Below, piece after piece: positions 14,793-23,597 of a DNA stretch of 64,000 bases. The DNA is from Maribacter caenipelagi (GTDB lineage Bacteria; Bacteroidota; Bacteroidia; Flavobacteriales; Flavobacteriaceae). The stretch spans positions 372,001-436,000 of the forward strand of contig NZ_SNZW01000014.1 in NCBI RefSeq assembly GCF_004364175.1. The letters are read 5' to 3'. Positions within the stretch are counted from its first letter, which is position 1. Each line of letters begins with the position of its first letter. The translations under genes and the position numbers were made by a program. The notes below the pieces were generated by a model. It had not been told where the DNA came from and ran no database searches. It saw nothing but the letters and a program-made list of their open reading frames with translations.

Positions 14793-17645
14793 CTACTTAC
14801 TTAAGTACATTTTACGTCTTGCGTAAAGGTTGTAAAATTCATCGTCTTTTAGACTATCAATGAATAAAATGCTTTCACCTGTACTCTTCATCTCAGGACC
14901 CAAATTCTTATTTACATTCGGGAATTTGTTGAAAGAGAATACCGGTTGCTTAATTGCAAAGCCTTCTAATTGCGGATTAAATTTGAAATCTTTAACCTTC
15001 TTCTCACCTAACATGACTTTAGTAGCATAATTTACATAAGGTTCCTTATATGCTTTTGCAATAAAAGGTACCGTACGCGATGCTCTAGGGTTAGCTTCAA
15101 TGATATAAACTACCTCGTCCTTTATAGCAAATTGAATATTTATGAGACCAACTGTATTTAAAGCTAGCGCAATTTTCTTTGTGTGATCTTTAATTTGCTG
15201 CATTACCAATTCACCAAGATTAAATGGTGGTAGTGTAGCATTTGAATCTCCTGAATGAATACCACAAGGTTCTATATGCTCCATTATACCGATGATATAT
15301 ACATCTTCACCATCGCAAATAGCATCTGCTTCTGCTTCTATAGCTCCATCTAAATAATGATCTAATAGTAATTTGTTATTCGGTATTTTTCTAAGAAGAT
15401 CAACAACATGCTCTTCTAGTTCTTCTTTATTAATAACAATTTTCATTCCCTGACCACCTAAAACGTATGAAGGTCTCACTAATAAGGGAAAATCTAATTC
15501 ATCTGACAGTGCCAATGCCTCATCTGCAGTTTCTGCTACTCCGAATTGCGGGAAAGGAATATCATTCCTTTGTAATAACTCAGAAAAACTACCTCTGTCC
15601 TCTGCTAAATCTAAGGATTCAAAACTCGTTCCAATTATTTTTATACCATATTTAGATAATTTCTCAGCTAGTTTAAGAGCTGTTTGACCACCTAATTGAA
15701 CAATTACTCCCTCAGGTTTTTCATGACGAATTATATCATATATATGTTCCCAAAAAACTGGTTCAAAGTAAAGTTTATCTGCCGTATCAAAATCTGTCGA
15801 TACCGTCTCAGGATTACAGTTAATCATAATAGTTTCATAACCACATTCAGCTGCAGCTAAAACTCCATGAACACAACAATAATCAAATTCAATACCTTGA
15901 CCTATTCTGTTAGGTCCTGAACCAAGAACTACAATTTTCTTCTTATAGGTTACAACACTATCGTTTTCTACATAACGCGTACCATCAGGTTTCTCTATCT
16001 CAGCTTCAAAAGTTGAATAATAATATGGTGTCATCGCCTTAAACTCTGCGGCACAAGTATCAACAAGTTTATAAACTCTATTAATATTCAGCTCTGTTCG
16101 CTTATTATACACTTCACTTTCATAACAATCTAACATATGTGCTATTTGTCTGTCTGCAAAACCTTTTTGCTTGGCTTCTAACAACAGGTCTTTTGATAGC
16201 GTAGCAATCGTATACTTTGTTATTTCTTTTTCTAAAAAATACAACTCCTCATACTGCTTCAAGAACCACATATCGATTTTTGTAATCTCGTGTATGCGAC
16301 TTAGCGGAATACCCATTTGAATTGCATCATAAATTACAAATACACGATCCCAACTCGGTATGGTAAGCTTGCTTATTATTTGATCATAATTCTTATAACC
16401 TTTTCCATCGGCACCCAAACCATTACGTTTAATTTCTAAAGATTGGGTCGCTTTATGCAATGCTTCTTGAAACGATCGCCCGATACCCATTACTTCTCCT
16501 ACAGATTTCATCTGCAGACCTAAGGTACGGTCAGAACCTTCAAACTTATCGAAGTTCCAACGCGGTATTTTTACGATGACATAATCTAATGTCGGCTCAA
16601 ATAATGCCGATGTAGATTTCGTAATTTGATTATCTAATTCATCTAACGTATAGCCTATTGCCAATTTGGTTGCTACTTTTGCTATTGGATAACCAGTTGC
16701 TTTTGAAGCCAGCGCCGATGATCTAGATACTCTCGGGTTTATTTCAATTGCTATGATATCTTCCTTCTCATCAGGACTAACAGCAAACTGTACATTACAG
16801 CCACCTTCAAAATCACCTATGCTACGCATCATATGTATCGCCATATCACGCATTTTCTGATATGTTCTATCTGAAAGGGTCATTGCAGGCGCTACAGTTA
16901 TAGAATCTCCGGTATGGATACCCATGGGATCCATATTCTCTATAGCACATATAATAACAACGTTATCATTTTTATCTCTTAGAAGCTCAAGTTCATATTC
17001 TTTCCAACCCATTAGGGCTTTATCAATCATTACCTCATGAATTGGAGAAATCTCCAAACCATAACTTAATTGCTCGTCAAAATCTTCTGGCTTATAAACT
17101 ATCGATGCTCCCGCACCACCAAGTGTATACGAGGCTCGTATTACTAATGGAAAACCAAACTCTTGAGCGATTTCTTTACCTTTTAAGAAAGACGTTGCTG
17201 TAGCCTGTGGTGCCATACCAACACCAATCTTCAACATTAGCTCTCTAAACTGCTCTCTATCTTCGGTAATATTAATGGCATCGATATCAACACCTATTAA
17301 TTCTACGCCGAAATCTTCCCAAATTCCTTTTTTATCTGCTTCTATACAAAGATTCAAAGCTGTCTGCCCCCCCATAGTTGGCAAAACCGCATCTATCTGA
17401 GGGTGTTCTTTCAAAATCTCTATTATAGATTTTGTAGTTAACGGTTTCAAATAAACATGATCCGCCATGGTTGGATCCGTCATTATAGTTGCAGGGTTAC
17501 TATTTATCAAAATAGTTTCAATACCATCTTCACGTAACGAACGTAAAGATTGACTACCTGCGTAATCAAATTCACATGCTTGACCGATAACAATAGGACC
17601 TGATCCTATTAATAAAATTGAGTTTAAATCTTTTCTTTTTGGCAT
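14793..17645 (-). CDS. carB: carbamoyl-phosphate synthase large subunit, lacking allosteric domain
   Basis: Makes carbamoyl phosphate from bicarbonate, ammonia delivered by CarA, and two ATP, feeding pyrimidine and arginine synthesis. The two homologous ATP-grasp halves are present: the first begins 'SILLIGSGPIVIGQACEFDY', the second 'VVLGSGPNRIGQGIEFDY' near residue 560. The protein stops at 950 aa after 'RKMYLSK', whereas enterobacterial CarB is about 1,070 aa; the missing part corresponds to the C-terminal MGS-like domain that binds UMP and ornithine. There is no room for a hidden frameshifted domain, because the next gene ends 47 bases away. It lies 89 bases downstream of rpmH, with a strong terminator between them. 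Confidence 0.95.
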   Translation of the reverse strand: MPKRKDLNSILLIGSGPIVIGQACEFDYAGSQSLRSLREDGIETILINSNPATIMTDPTMADHVYLKPLTTKSIIEILKEHPQIDAVLPTMGGQTALNLCIEADKKGIWEDFGVELIGVDIDAINITEDREQFRELMLKIGVGMAPQATATSFLKGKEIAQEFGFPLVIRASYTLGGAGASIVYKPEDFDEQLSYGLEISPIHEVMIDKALMGWKEYELELLRDKNDNVVIICAIENMDPMGIHTGDSITVAPAMTLSDRTYQKMRDMAIHMMRSIGDFEGGCNVQFAVSPDEKEDIIAIEINPRVSRSSALASKATGYPIAKVATKLAIGYTLDELDNQITKSTSALFEPTLDYVIVKIPRWNFDKFEGSDRTLGLQMKSVGEVMGIGRSFQEALHKATQSLEIKRNGLGADGKGYKNYDQIISKLTIPSWDRVFVIYDAIQMGIPLSRIHEITKIDMWFLKQYEELYFLEKEITKYTIATLSKDLLLEAKQKGFADRQIAHMLDCYESEVYNKRTELNINRVYKLVDTCAAEFKAMTPYYYSTFEAEIEKPDGTRYVENDSVVTYKKKIVVLGSGPNRIGQGIEFDYCCVHGVLAAAECGYETIMINCNPETVSTDFDTADKLYFEPVFWEHIYDIIRHEKPEGVIVQLGGQTALKLAEKLSKYGIKIIGTSFESLDLAEDRGSFSELLQRNDIPFPQFGVAETADEALALSDELDFPLLVRPSYVLGGQGMKIVINKEELEEHVVDLLRKIPNNKLLLDHYLDGAIEAEADAICDGEDVYIIGIMEHIEPCGIHSGDSNATLPPFNLGELVMQQIKDHTKKIALALNTVGLINIQFAIKDEVVYIIEANPRASRTVPFIAKAYKEPYVNYATKVMLGEKKVKDFKFNPQLEGFAIKQPVFSFNKFPNVNKNLGPEMKSTGESILFIDSLKDDEFYNLYARRKMYLSK

Positions 17646-17674
17646 TTTTGAGTTTAGTATTTTGGGAATTGGAC

Positions 17675-17709
17675 AAAAAAAAGGTGCTACTTTCGGAAAA
17701 GTAACACCT
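17675..17709 (-). terminator. intrinsic terminator after rpmH, directly before carB
   Basis: Read on the minus strand, AGGTGTTACTTT and AAAGTAGCACCT pair over 12 bp with one G-U, loop TCCG, followed by eight T. It lies 25 bases after the rpmH stop and 29 bases before the carB ATG. It could also work as an attenuator for carB. Confidence 0.85.
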
Positions 17710-17734
17710 ATATATTATAAAAACTATACAATCA

Positions 17735-17902
17735 TTATTTCTTATGTCTAGTTTCAGAGGAAACAGTCAATTTTTTTCTTCCTTTTGCTCTTCTTCTTGC
17801 AAGAACTTTTCTACCGTTTACGGAAGCCATACGCTCGCGAAAACCATGTTTGTTCTTTCTCTTTCTTTTTGACGGCTGATATGTTCTTTTTTGTCCGGGC
17901 AT
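17735..17902 (-). CDS. rpmH: 50S ribosomal protein L34
   Basis: 55-aa basic ribosomal protein of the large subunit. The translation starts [20 protein letters not shown] and continues [20 protein letters not shown], then [15 protein letters not shown]; this is the standard L34 sequence ([27 protein letters not shown]). Start and stop are unambiguous. A full Bacteroidetes promoter is upstream and a strong terminator follows the stop. The usual dnaA/rnpA neighbours are absent, as is common in this phylum. Confidence 0.97.
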   Translation of the reverse strand: MPGQKRTYQPSKRKRKNKHGFRERMASVNGRKVLARRRAKGRKKLTVSSETRHKK

Positions 17903-17959
17903 CTCTTAAACCTTTTCTATTTAATTTGAATTATTCAGAATTCTCTGTGAAACTGGGCG

Positions 17960-17989
17960 CAAATATACAAAGAGTTTTTTCTTTAACAA
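17960..17989 (-). promoter_or_regulatory. rpmH promoter (TTG-N19-TATATTTG)
   Basis: On the minus strand TTG (17989-17987) is followed after exactly 19 bases by TATATTTG (17967-17960), a full match to the Bacteroidetes sigma-A consensus. Predicted transcription start is near 17953, giving a leader of about 50 bases before the ATG. Confidence 0.85.
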
Positions 17990-18046
17990 GTGATATGAAA
18001 AAAAATATTTTTATAAATCCGTACGTCACAAAACGAAGCTTTTGAT

Positions 18047-18054
18047 TAATTTTG
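18047..18054 (+). promoter_or_regulatory. -7 promoter box, TPR-like gene
   Basis: TAATTTTG fits TAnnTTTG, with no clear -33 TTG. It would give a leader of about 95 bases before the ATG at 18156 and is arranged back to back with the rpmH promoter. Confidence 0.4.
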
Positions 18055-18155
18055 CCCGAATCGAAATTTAACGCCGAAATCGCTTTATTTTAATAGGGTT
18101 ACAATTCATTTCAAAATATCGACCAAACAATCACCGAGATATAAAAACTTAAAAT

Positions 18156-18671
18156 ATGTTCAATAAAAATTTAAAATTAATCATTGCAGGACTTATAATT
18201 GCTTTTTCCGTATACCAATTTATAGAAGGCAATATCGGAAATGGCATATTTTTAATTCTACTATCCTTAATATTTATCTTTCTTTATTTTAGAAATGAAA
18301 TTATTCTTTTGGCGTTTTTAAGAATGCGTAAGCAAGATTTAACCGGAACAAAGAATTGGCTGGATAAAATTAAAAATCCTGAAGGGGCACTAACGGTTAA
18401 GCAACAAGGTTACTATAATTACCTACACGGTATTATATTCTCTCAAACGAATTTAACCCAAGCTGAGAAATACTTTAAAAAAGCACTAAAGCTTGGCTTA
18501 ACTATGGATTATGATGTTGCTATGGCTAAATTGAGCCTAGCAGGTATTTCTATGCAAAAACGTCGTAAAAGAGAAGCTACAATGCTACTTAACGAAGCCA
18601 AGAAATTAGATAAAAACAATATGTTGACGGATCAAATTAAAATGATGCAACAACAATTGAAGAAAATCTAA
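18156..18671 (+). CDS. TPR-like membrane protein of unknown function
   Basis: 171 aa. Two hydrophobic helices occupy about residues 8-24 and 29-57 ('GIFLILLSLIFIFLYF'). The remaining cytoplasmic-looking part contains helix pairs compatible with one or two tetratricopeptide repeats: 'QGYYNYLHGIIFSQTNLTQ' then 'AEKYFKKALKLGL', and 'MAKLSLAGISMQKRRKREA'. TPR proteins hold other proteins together, but no partner is evident. The gene is monocistronic; its stop is two bases from that of the convergent lytic transglycosylase. Confidence 0.7.
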   Translation: MFNKNLKLIIAGLIIAFSVYQFIEGNIGNGIFLILLSLIFIFLYFRNEIILLAFLRMRKQDLTGTKNWLDKIKNPEGALTVKQQGYYNYLHGIIFSQTNLTQAEKYFKKALKLGLTMDYDVAMAKLSLAGISMQKRRKREATMLLNEAKKLDKNNMLTDQIKMMQQQLKKI

Positions 18672-18673
18672 TC

Positions 18674-19630
18674 TTATTTAGCCTCTCTATAGTATCCTTT
18701 ATTTGGAATTTCCACTGTATACTTCTTACGAGAATTATTATTTAAATGTGCCTCTCTCAGCCAAGGATTGTGGCGCTTTAATATTTTATAGTTGATTTCG
18801 TATTCTTGCGCAAAATTAGCAAAATCACTTACTGGCTCATCTATTTCCACAGTAAATGTCGGTACCGCTTCGTACATATCTTCTTTCTCGATATGAAAAC
18901 CATACTTTTCTGGATTGGAAAGGATTTCTTTGATTGCCATAATTCTGAATACATACCTACCTGTTTCACTACCAAGTAATAGATCCCAGTAATTATCTAC
19001 TTGTTGAATGCCCATGTATTTATTGATAGCACCTGGACCTGCATTATAAGCAGCTGCAGTTAATGCCCAACTACCATATTTGTCTTTCCATCTGTTCAAG
19101 TACTTACAAGCAACCTCTGTAGACTTTTCTAAGTGGTAACGTTCATCGACATTTGAATTCACCTCTAAACCATACTCCCTACCTGTTTCTCTCATTATCT
19201 GCCAAAAACCAGTTGCACCTGCTGGCGAAACCACATTTGTCAATCCGCTTTCAGCTACAGCTAAATATTTAAAATCATCAGGAATTCCATTTTTAGCTAA
19301 AATTGGCTCAATTATAGGAAAATACTTATTTGCTCTTTTAATAAGTAATACGGCATTTGACTGCCAATAGGTATTCACTAAAAATTCGCGATCTATACGC
19401 TCCATGATTTCAGGATCTGCCTGAGGAACAATTTCTCCTGCAAAATTCAAATCGGCAGGTATGTCAATTGATGAAATCCTATAAGACTTAGATACGTTTG
19501 TTTGAACACTATCATTTGCAACCACCCTATCGTTGCTAACAATACCATCAGTGTTTCCAACAGCAAATATCAATGTACCCGCAACGAATACAACACCTAA
19601 CAACATCAATATATTCTTAATAGTTTTCAT
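18674..19630 (-). CDS. lytic murein transglycosylase (SLT/MltD-like)
   Basis: Cleaves the glycan strands of peptidoglycan in the periplasm with formation of 1,6-anhydro ends. 318 aa: N-terminal signal/anchor (residues 6-24), then the SLT domain with catalytic Glu127 in 'YLAVAESGLTN', 'GATGFWQIMRETGREYGL' and 'AAAYNAGPGAINKYM'. The C-terminal 70 residues (from about 'FTVEIDEPVSDFANFAQEY') resemble the end of MltD proteins but without a convincing LysM repeat. A promoter-like pair TTG-N20-TACCTTTG lies about 45-75 bases upstream, at 19674-19704. Confidence 0.9.
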   Translation of the reverse strand: MKTIKNILMLLGVVFVAGTLIFAVGNTDGIVSNDRVVANDSVQTNVSKSYRISSIDIPADLNFAGEIVPQADPEIMERIDREFLVNTYWQSNAVLLIKRANKYFPIIEPILAKNGIPDDFKYLAVAESGLTNVVSPAGATGFWQIMRETGREYGLEVNSNVDERYHLEKSTEVACKYLNRWKDKYGSWALTAAAYNAGPGAINKYMGIQQVDNYWDLLLGSETGRYVFRIMAIKEILSNPEKYGFHIEKEDMYEAVPTFTVEIDEPVSDFANFAQEYEINYKILKRHNPWLREAHLNNNSRKKYTVEIPNKGYYREAK

Positions 19631-19673
19631 GAATTTTATATTTTAAATTATTTCTACCAATACTTTAGTCTAC

Positions 19674-19704
19674 CAAAGGTATATATAGAACTATCTTATT
19701 CCAA
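19674..19704 (-). promoter_or_regulatory. promoter of lytic transglycosylase gene
   Basis: Minus strand TTG (19704-19702), 20-base spacer, TACCTTTG (19681-19674). It overlaps the 3' end of the upstream hydrolase gene (stop at 19696). Confidence 0.5.
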
Positions 19705-20358
19705 AATAATTGTTGGCAAGTTCTCGTTAAACCACTTTGCCCTATGTATTATCATAGTATGGGTTCCATTCGGCACATGTAAACAATTGCTAATATTTGT
19801 TATTGGAAATACAGTATCCTTTTCACCCTGTATATGCACCAATTTCTCGTATGGTTCCTCTTGTTTCCAATTTACCAGCTCGTTTATACACCAATCTATA
19901 TAGCTTTTATCTCTAACTGATAAATATTTTTCATACAACGAAAGACGTCTCGTTACACTTTCACCAAATGCATATTTAGCCAATAATTCTACATTGTTGA
20001 CCAAACCTGTAGGAAGCAGTTTATGAACACTTGTATACCTAGCAAACATCATACGCTTTGGCAGCTCATATCTAGTTTTTACACTTGACACAATTATTAC
20101 TTTTCTTACCCCAAGATATTTAGACATTTCTTGAACTAGTAGTCCGCCTAACGAAACCCCCAACAACACCACATTTTCGTGTTGTATTTTACTACACATG
20201 TTTTTTGCATAATCATCAAATGAAATACCTTTTACAGGAATACTCCATTCTAAAAAATGAAGTTCAAAGCTTTCTTTAGGTAGTTTTATATACTCGAAAA
20301 TAGCAGGACTTGCCGCCATACCCGGCATACAATACACATGAATTACATTATCTGTCAT
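19696..20358 (-). CDS. alpha/beta hydrolase
   Basis: 220 aa from the ATG at 20358; a GTG two codons upstream (20364) is less likely. The nucleophile elbow is GVSLGG with Ser69, the acid is probably in 'GEKDTVFP', and the histidine in 'NGTHTMIIHRAKW', so a complete Ser-Asp-His triad is present. 'YCMPGMAASPAIFEYI' near the N-terminus would form the oxyanion-hole loop. No signal peptide, so cytoplasmic. Substrate unknown; fold identification is firm, function is not. Confidence 0.8.
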   Translation of the reverse strand: MTDNVIHVYCMPGMAASPAIFEYIKLPKESFELHFLEWSIPVKGISFDDYAKNMCSKIQHENVVLLGVSLGGLLVQEMSKYLGVRKVIIVSSVKTRYELPKRMMFARYTSVHKLLPTGLVNNVELLAKYAFGESVTRRLSLYEKYLSVRDKSYIDWCINELVNWKQEEPYEKLVHIQGEKDTVFPITNISNCLHVPNGTHTMIIHRAKWFNENLPTIILE

Positions 20359-20411
20359 AGGCACGAAGCGTAGTAAAAACTAGGAAATTAAGTATTTTTT
20401 AACTACTTTTG

Positions 20412-20507
20412 TAAGAGAATACGAAAAACATATACAATTTGATATGTTATATTTTATGCAGTATTCCCTAATGATAAATTACGATATGAGAACATCGTAA
20501 TTTTTTT
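20412..20507 (+). ncRNA. candidate small structured RNA or attenuator leader
   Basis: A TACTTTTG promoter box (20404-20411) is followed by a compact set of inverted repeats: outer helix GAATAC (20417-20422) with GTATTC (20461-20466); inner hairpin AACATAT (20427-20433) with ATATGTT (20442-20448); then AAATTACGAT (20476-20485) and its exact complement ATCGTAATTT (20494-20503) ending in seven T, which is a terminator shape. No open reading frame fills it. It may be an independent RNA of about 90 nt or the leader of the GNAT gene starting at 20536. No family recognised. Confidence 0.35.
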
Positions 20508-20535
20508 GTCTAACAACAACACTAAAATTTTCTAT

Positions 20536-20832
20536 ATGAACGATGTTATCATTAATGACAATTCTTTTCTGCGACAATTTGAAACTACTGTAGATGGTCA
20601 TCTTGCCAGAATTGAATATTCTTCTCAAGAACGAAAGGTATTCCTTACCAAATTAGTTGTTCCAGAAGAAATTACAAATGAAGATTTTAGAGAAAACTTC
20701 ATCAAAGCCGTTCTAAGTATTATTCAAGAAAGAAACCTTAGAGTTGTACCTACAAGTCCTCATATAGCAGGATTTCTGCGAAAGAATAGAAGACAGTATA
20801 AAGAAATGCTACCTATCGGCATTCGTATCTAA
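20536..20832 (+). CDS. small GNAT-fold acetyltransferase-like protein
   Basis: 98 aa from the ATG at 20536; an in-frame TTG at 20506 sits in the T-run of the upstream hairpin and is unlikely. It matches the short YjdJ/Gtn-type N-acetyltransferase domain: 'FETTVDGHLARIEYSSQER', 'VFLTKLVVPEEI' (beta strands before the acetyl-CoA site) and 'RVVPTSPHIAGFLRKNR', the end that usually reads PxCsyv..y...h. Acceptor substrate unknown. Single gene, ended by a bidirectional terminator shared with mtaB. Confidence 0.75.
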   Translation: MNDVIINDNSFLRQFETTVDGHLARIEYSSQERKVFLTKLVVPEEITNEDFRENFIKAVLSIIQERNLRVVPTSPHIAGFLRKNRRQYKEMLPIGIRI

Positions 20833-20838
20833 TAAATT

Positions 20839-20868
20839 AAAAAGCCTTTCAATTGAAAGGCTTTTTTT
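20839..20868. terminator. bidirectional terminator, GNAT gene / mtaB
   Basis: AAAAAGCCTTTC and GAAAGGCTTTTT form a 12-bp stem with loop AATT, flanked by T-runs on both strands. It overlaps the mtaB stop codon region, so it serves both convergent genes. Confidence 0.85.
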
Positions 20869-22195
20869 ATGCTTCTACTTTTTCGCTTACAAAATCAAAC
20901 CTAACCAAACCATCCTTGTCAATTTCAGTCAGATTAACCTGATGTAATGTATTTACCAATTCAGGATTCCAAGGAGATTTTACTTTCACGTAATTTTCAG
21001 TAAATCCGTGAATATATCCTTCTTTATTCTCACCTTCGAACAACACAGTTAAATCATTTCCTAACTGACTCTCATAAAACGCTCTTCTCTTCTTTACAGA
21101 CAATCCACGTAACATTTTACTCCTTTTACCTCTTACTTTATTAGGCACCACACCATCCATTGTAGCAGCTGGCGTATTATCTCTCTCTGAATATGTAAAA
21201 ACATGTAAATAAGAAATATCTAAATCATTCAAAAAGTGATACGTCTCTAAAAAGTGTTCTTCGGTCTCACCAGGAAAACCTACAATAACATCAACCCCAA
21301 TACAGCAGTTTGGCATTACCTCTCTAATCTTCGCTACCCGTTCCCTGTAGAGATTCGTCATATAACGACGCTTCATTAATTTCAGAAGATCATCACTACC
21401 ACTTTGCAAGGGTATATGAAAATGAGGTACAAAAGTTTTGCTTTGAGAAACAAACTCTATTGTTTCATTCTTTAAAAGATTTGGCTCAATAGATGAAATT
21501 CTCAACCGATGTATTCCATCGACATCGTCTAAAGCCGTAACAAGGTCTAAAAAAGTATGCTCATGCTTTTTATTACCGAACTCCCCTTTACCGTAATCTC
21601 CAATATTTACTCCCGTTAGAACAATTTCCTTAATACCTTGCTCAGATATATCTGCCGCGTTCATTAAAACATTTTCTAAGGTATCGCTTCGAGAAATACC
21701 TCGTGCCAAAGGAATTGTGCAGTAGGTACATTTATAATCACAGCCATCTTGGACCTTTAAAAAAGCTCTTGTTCTATCGCCAATTGCATAACTGCCTACA
21801 TAAAAATCAGCATCTGCTATTTCACAAGAATGAACTTTTCCGTGATCATTTTTGGTTAAATCATTTATATAATCGGTAATCTTGAATTTTTCGGTAGCTC
21901 CTAAAACCAAATCAACTCCATCAACATCCGCAAGTTCTTCTGGCTTTAACTGAGCATAACAACCTACAGCCGCAACAAAAGCATCGGGATTTATCTTCTG
22001 CGCTTTTTTAACTATAGTCTTAAATTTTTTATCGGCATTATCGGTTACAGAGCATGTATTTATAACATACATATCTGCTTTTTCGGAAAAATCTACCCTA
22101 TCGAATCCCTCGTCTGCAAAGCTTCGGGCTATGGTAGATGTTTCTGAAAAGTTCAACTTACATCCTAAAGTGTAAAAAGCCACTTTCTTCTTCAT
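20867..22195 (-). CDS. mtaB: tRNA t6A37 methylthiotransferase MtaB
   Basis: Radical-SAM enzyme that adds a methylthio group to N6-threonylcarbamoyladenosine 37 in ANN-decoding tRNAs. 442 aa. N-terminal UPF0004 domain starts 'FYTLGCKLNFSETS' and has cysteines in TCSV and GCYAQ for one Fe-S cluster; the radical-SAM cluster is CDYKCTYC around residue 150, followed by 'IPLARGISRS'. The C-terminal TRAM region is 'FEGENKEGYIHGFTENYVKV'. The N-terminal TLGCKLN signature distinguishes MtaB from MiaB and RimO. Confidence 0.95.
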   Translation of the reverse strand: MKKKVAFYTLGCKLNFSETSTIARSFADEGFDRVDFSEKADMYVINTCSVTDNADKKFKTIVKKAQKINPDAFVAAVGCYAQLKPEELADVDGVDLVLGATEKFKITDYINDLTKNDHGKVHSCEIADADFYVGSYAIGDRTRAFLKVQDGCDYKCTYCTIPLARGISRSDTLENVLMNAADISEQGIKEIVLTGVNIGDYGKGEFGNKKHEHTFLDLVTALDDVDGIHRLRISSIEPNLLKNETIEFVSQSKTFVPHFHIPLQSGSDDLLKLMKRRYMTNLYRERVAKIREVMPNCCIGVDVIVGFPGETEEHFLETYHFLNDLDISYLHVFTYSERDNTPAATMDGVVPNKVRGKRSKMLRGLSVKKRRAFYESQLGNDLTVLFEGENKEGYIHGFTENYVKVKSPWNPELVNTLHQVNLTEIDKDGLVRFDFVSEKVEA

Positions 22196-22279
22196 CTAAT
22201 AATCTCTTTGAGCGTGTAAAAATACTTAAACTTCAATTAGCTGTTGTAAGCTAAGTAGTTGAATTTCAATTCTAAATAC

Positions 22280-23455
22280 TTAATACTTTCTCCATTTTTT
22301 TGTTATTTCAAAAACATGGGTTAGAATATTGGCTTCAACTTCATCAAACTCCACCCCTCTTCTAGCCATCATTACTTTAGCAGCATCAAATGCTTTTGCA
22401 GGTTGATATGCCGTAAACCCAGATGCTCCACCCCAACTAAAACTTGGTACAAAATTTCTTGGAAACCCAGGAACATAGATATTGGAATTCACCCCTATTA
22501 CTGTACCTGTATTAAACATTGTATTAATAGCGGTTTTACTATGATCACCCATCATTAAACCGCAAAACTGCAATCCGGTTTGTTCGAAACTCTCGGTAGC
22601 ATAATTCCACAGACGGACTTTCGCATAATTATTTTTTAGGTTCGAGTTATTGGAATCCGCACCTATATTACACCATTCCCCCAACACGGCATTACCCAAA
22701 TATCCTTCATGGCCTTTGCTTGAATATCCAAAAATAACCGAGTTACTTACTTCTCCACATACCTTGCTATACGGACCAATAGTATTCGCTCCATAAAGCT
22801 TACCTCCCATTTTTATGATAGCATTATTACAAAGTGCCAAACCACCACGTATTAAACTACCTTCCCAAATTTCAGAATTCTTTCCCAAGTAAATAGGTCC
22901 GTCAGTAGCATTTAGAATACTAAACTCAACCTTTGCTCCTTCTTCAAGAAATATACGCTCTGGGTGAATTAATTGATTGGTACTCGATATCGGTTGACTT
23001 TTTCGACCTTTTGTAATAAAATCAAAATCGAACTGTAAGATATCTGCATTTTTATCAAAAATATCCCAAGTATTGTTGATCTGAACAATATCATCCTTAA
23101 ATTCAACCGTACTGAAATTACTTAATTCATCTGCACTTTTAGAAACTTCAGCTAAATAAGCTATAATCAATTCGCCCGACATTAACACCTCACCAGATTG
23201 CAAAGCCTTCACCGCTTTTAACAACTCGTTAGAAGGTAATATCGATGCATCTATAAAAACATTAGAATCTTCTAAATTTACAGGGTATTTTACACTTAAA
23301 TACTCTTCGGTCAAAGATGTAACCGAAACCTTTAAAAATGCCTCCCAACGCTCTTTCAAGGTCATAATACCTACTCGAATTTCTGAAACGGGACGAGTAA
23401 ATGTGAAGGGTAAAAGATGATGCCTTCGAGGACCATCAAAAAGTATAAAGTTCAT
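22280..23455 (-). CDS. GlmU-like sugar nucleotidyltransferase/acetyltransferase
   Basis: 391 aa, the Bacteroidetes-type protein proposed to replace GlmU in UDP-N-acetylglucosamine synthesis. It starts 'MNFILFDGPRRHHLLPFTFT' with 'RPVSEIRVGI', the signature of this family, in place of the LAAGxGTRM loop of ordinary GlmU. The second half is a left-handed beta-helix: 'IYLGKNSEIWEGSLIRGG', 'GPYSKVCGEVSNSVIFGYSS', 'YLGNAVLGEWCNIGADSNNS'. Assignment to UDP-GlcNAc synthesis rests on family context and not on direct motif proof of both activities. It lies 142 bases downstream of rpmE on the same strand. Confidence 0.85.
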   Translation of the reverse strand: MNFILFDGPRRHHLLPFTFTRPVSEIRVGIMTLKERWEAFLKVSVTSLTEEYLSVKYPVNLEDSNVFIDASILPSNELLKAVKALQSGEVLMSGELIIAYLAEVSKSADELSNFSTVEFKDDIVQINNTWDIFDKNADILQFDFDFITKGRKSQPISSTNQLIHPERIFLEEGAKVEFSILNATDGPIYLGKNSEIWEGSLIRGGLALCNNAIIKMGGKLYGANTIGPYSKVCGEVSNSVIFGYSSKGHEGYLGNAVLGEWCNIGADSNNSNLKNNYAKVRLWNYATESFEQTGLQFCGLMMGDHSKTAINTMFNTGTVIGVNSNIYVPGFPRNFVPSFSWGGASGFTAYQPAKAFDAAKVMMARRGVEFDEVEANILTHVFEITKKWRKY

Positions 23456-23546
23456 ACAAGATGATTTTTTTCAAAATTAACAAATATCCGTAGAGCATCT
23501 ATAAATAATAGACAACTTCCTTTATTTAAAAGTTAAATGCAAAAGA

Positions 23547-23577
23547 AACGCCTTCGAAAATTTCGAAGGCGTTATAT
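23547..23577 (-). terminator. terminator after rpmE
   Basis: AACGCCTTCG and CGAAGGCGTT pair perfectly around AAAATTT (23547-23573), 24 bases past the rpmE stop. On the minus strand the stem is followed by TTTCTTTTG, a modest T-tract. Confidence 0.7.
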
Positions 23578-23597
23578 TTATTAAAGAAATAAAAATA

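Noticed and set aside
17785-18045. 86-codon plus-strand frame over rpmH
   Set aside because: It lies antisense to L34 and its promoter; the minus-strand L34 product is unambiguous.
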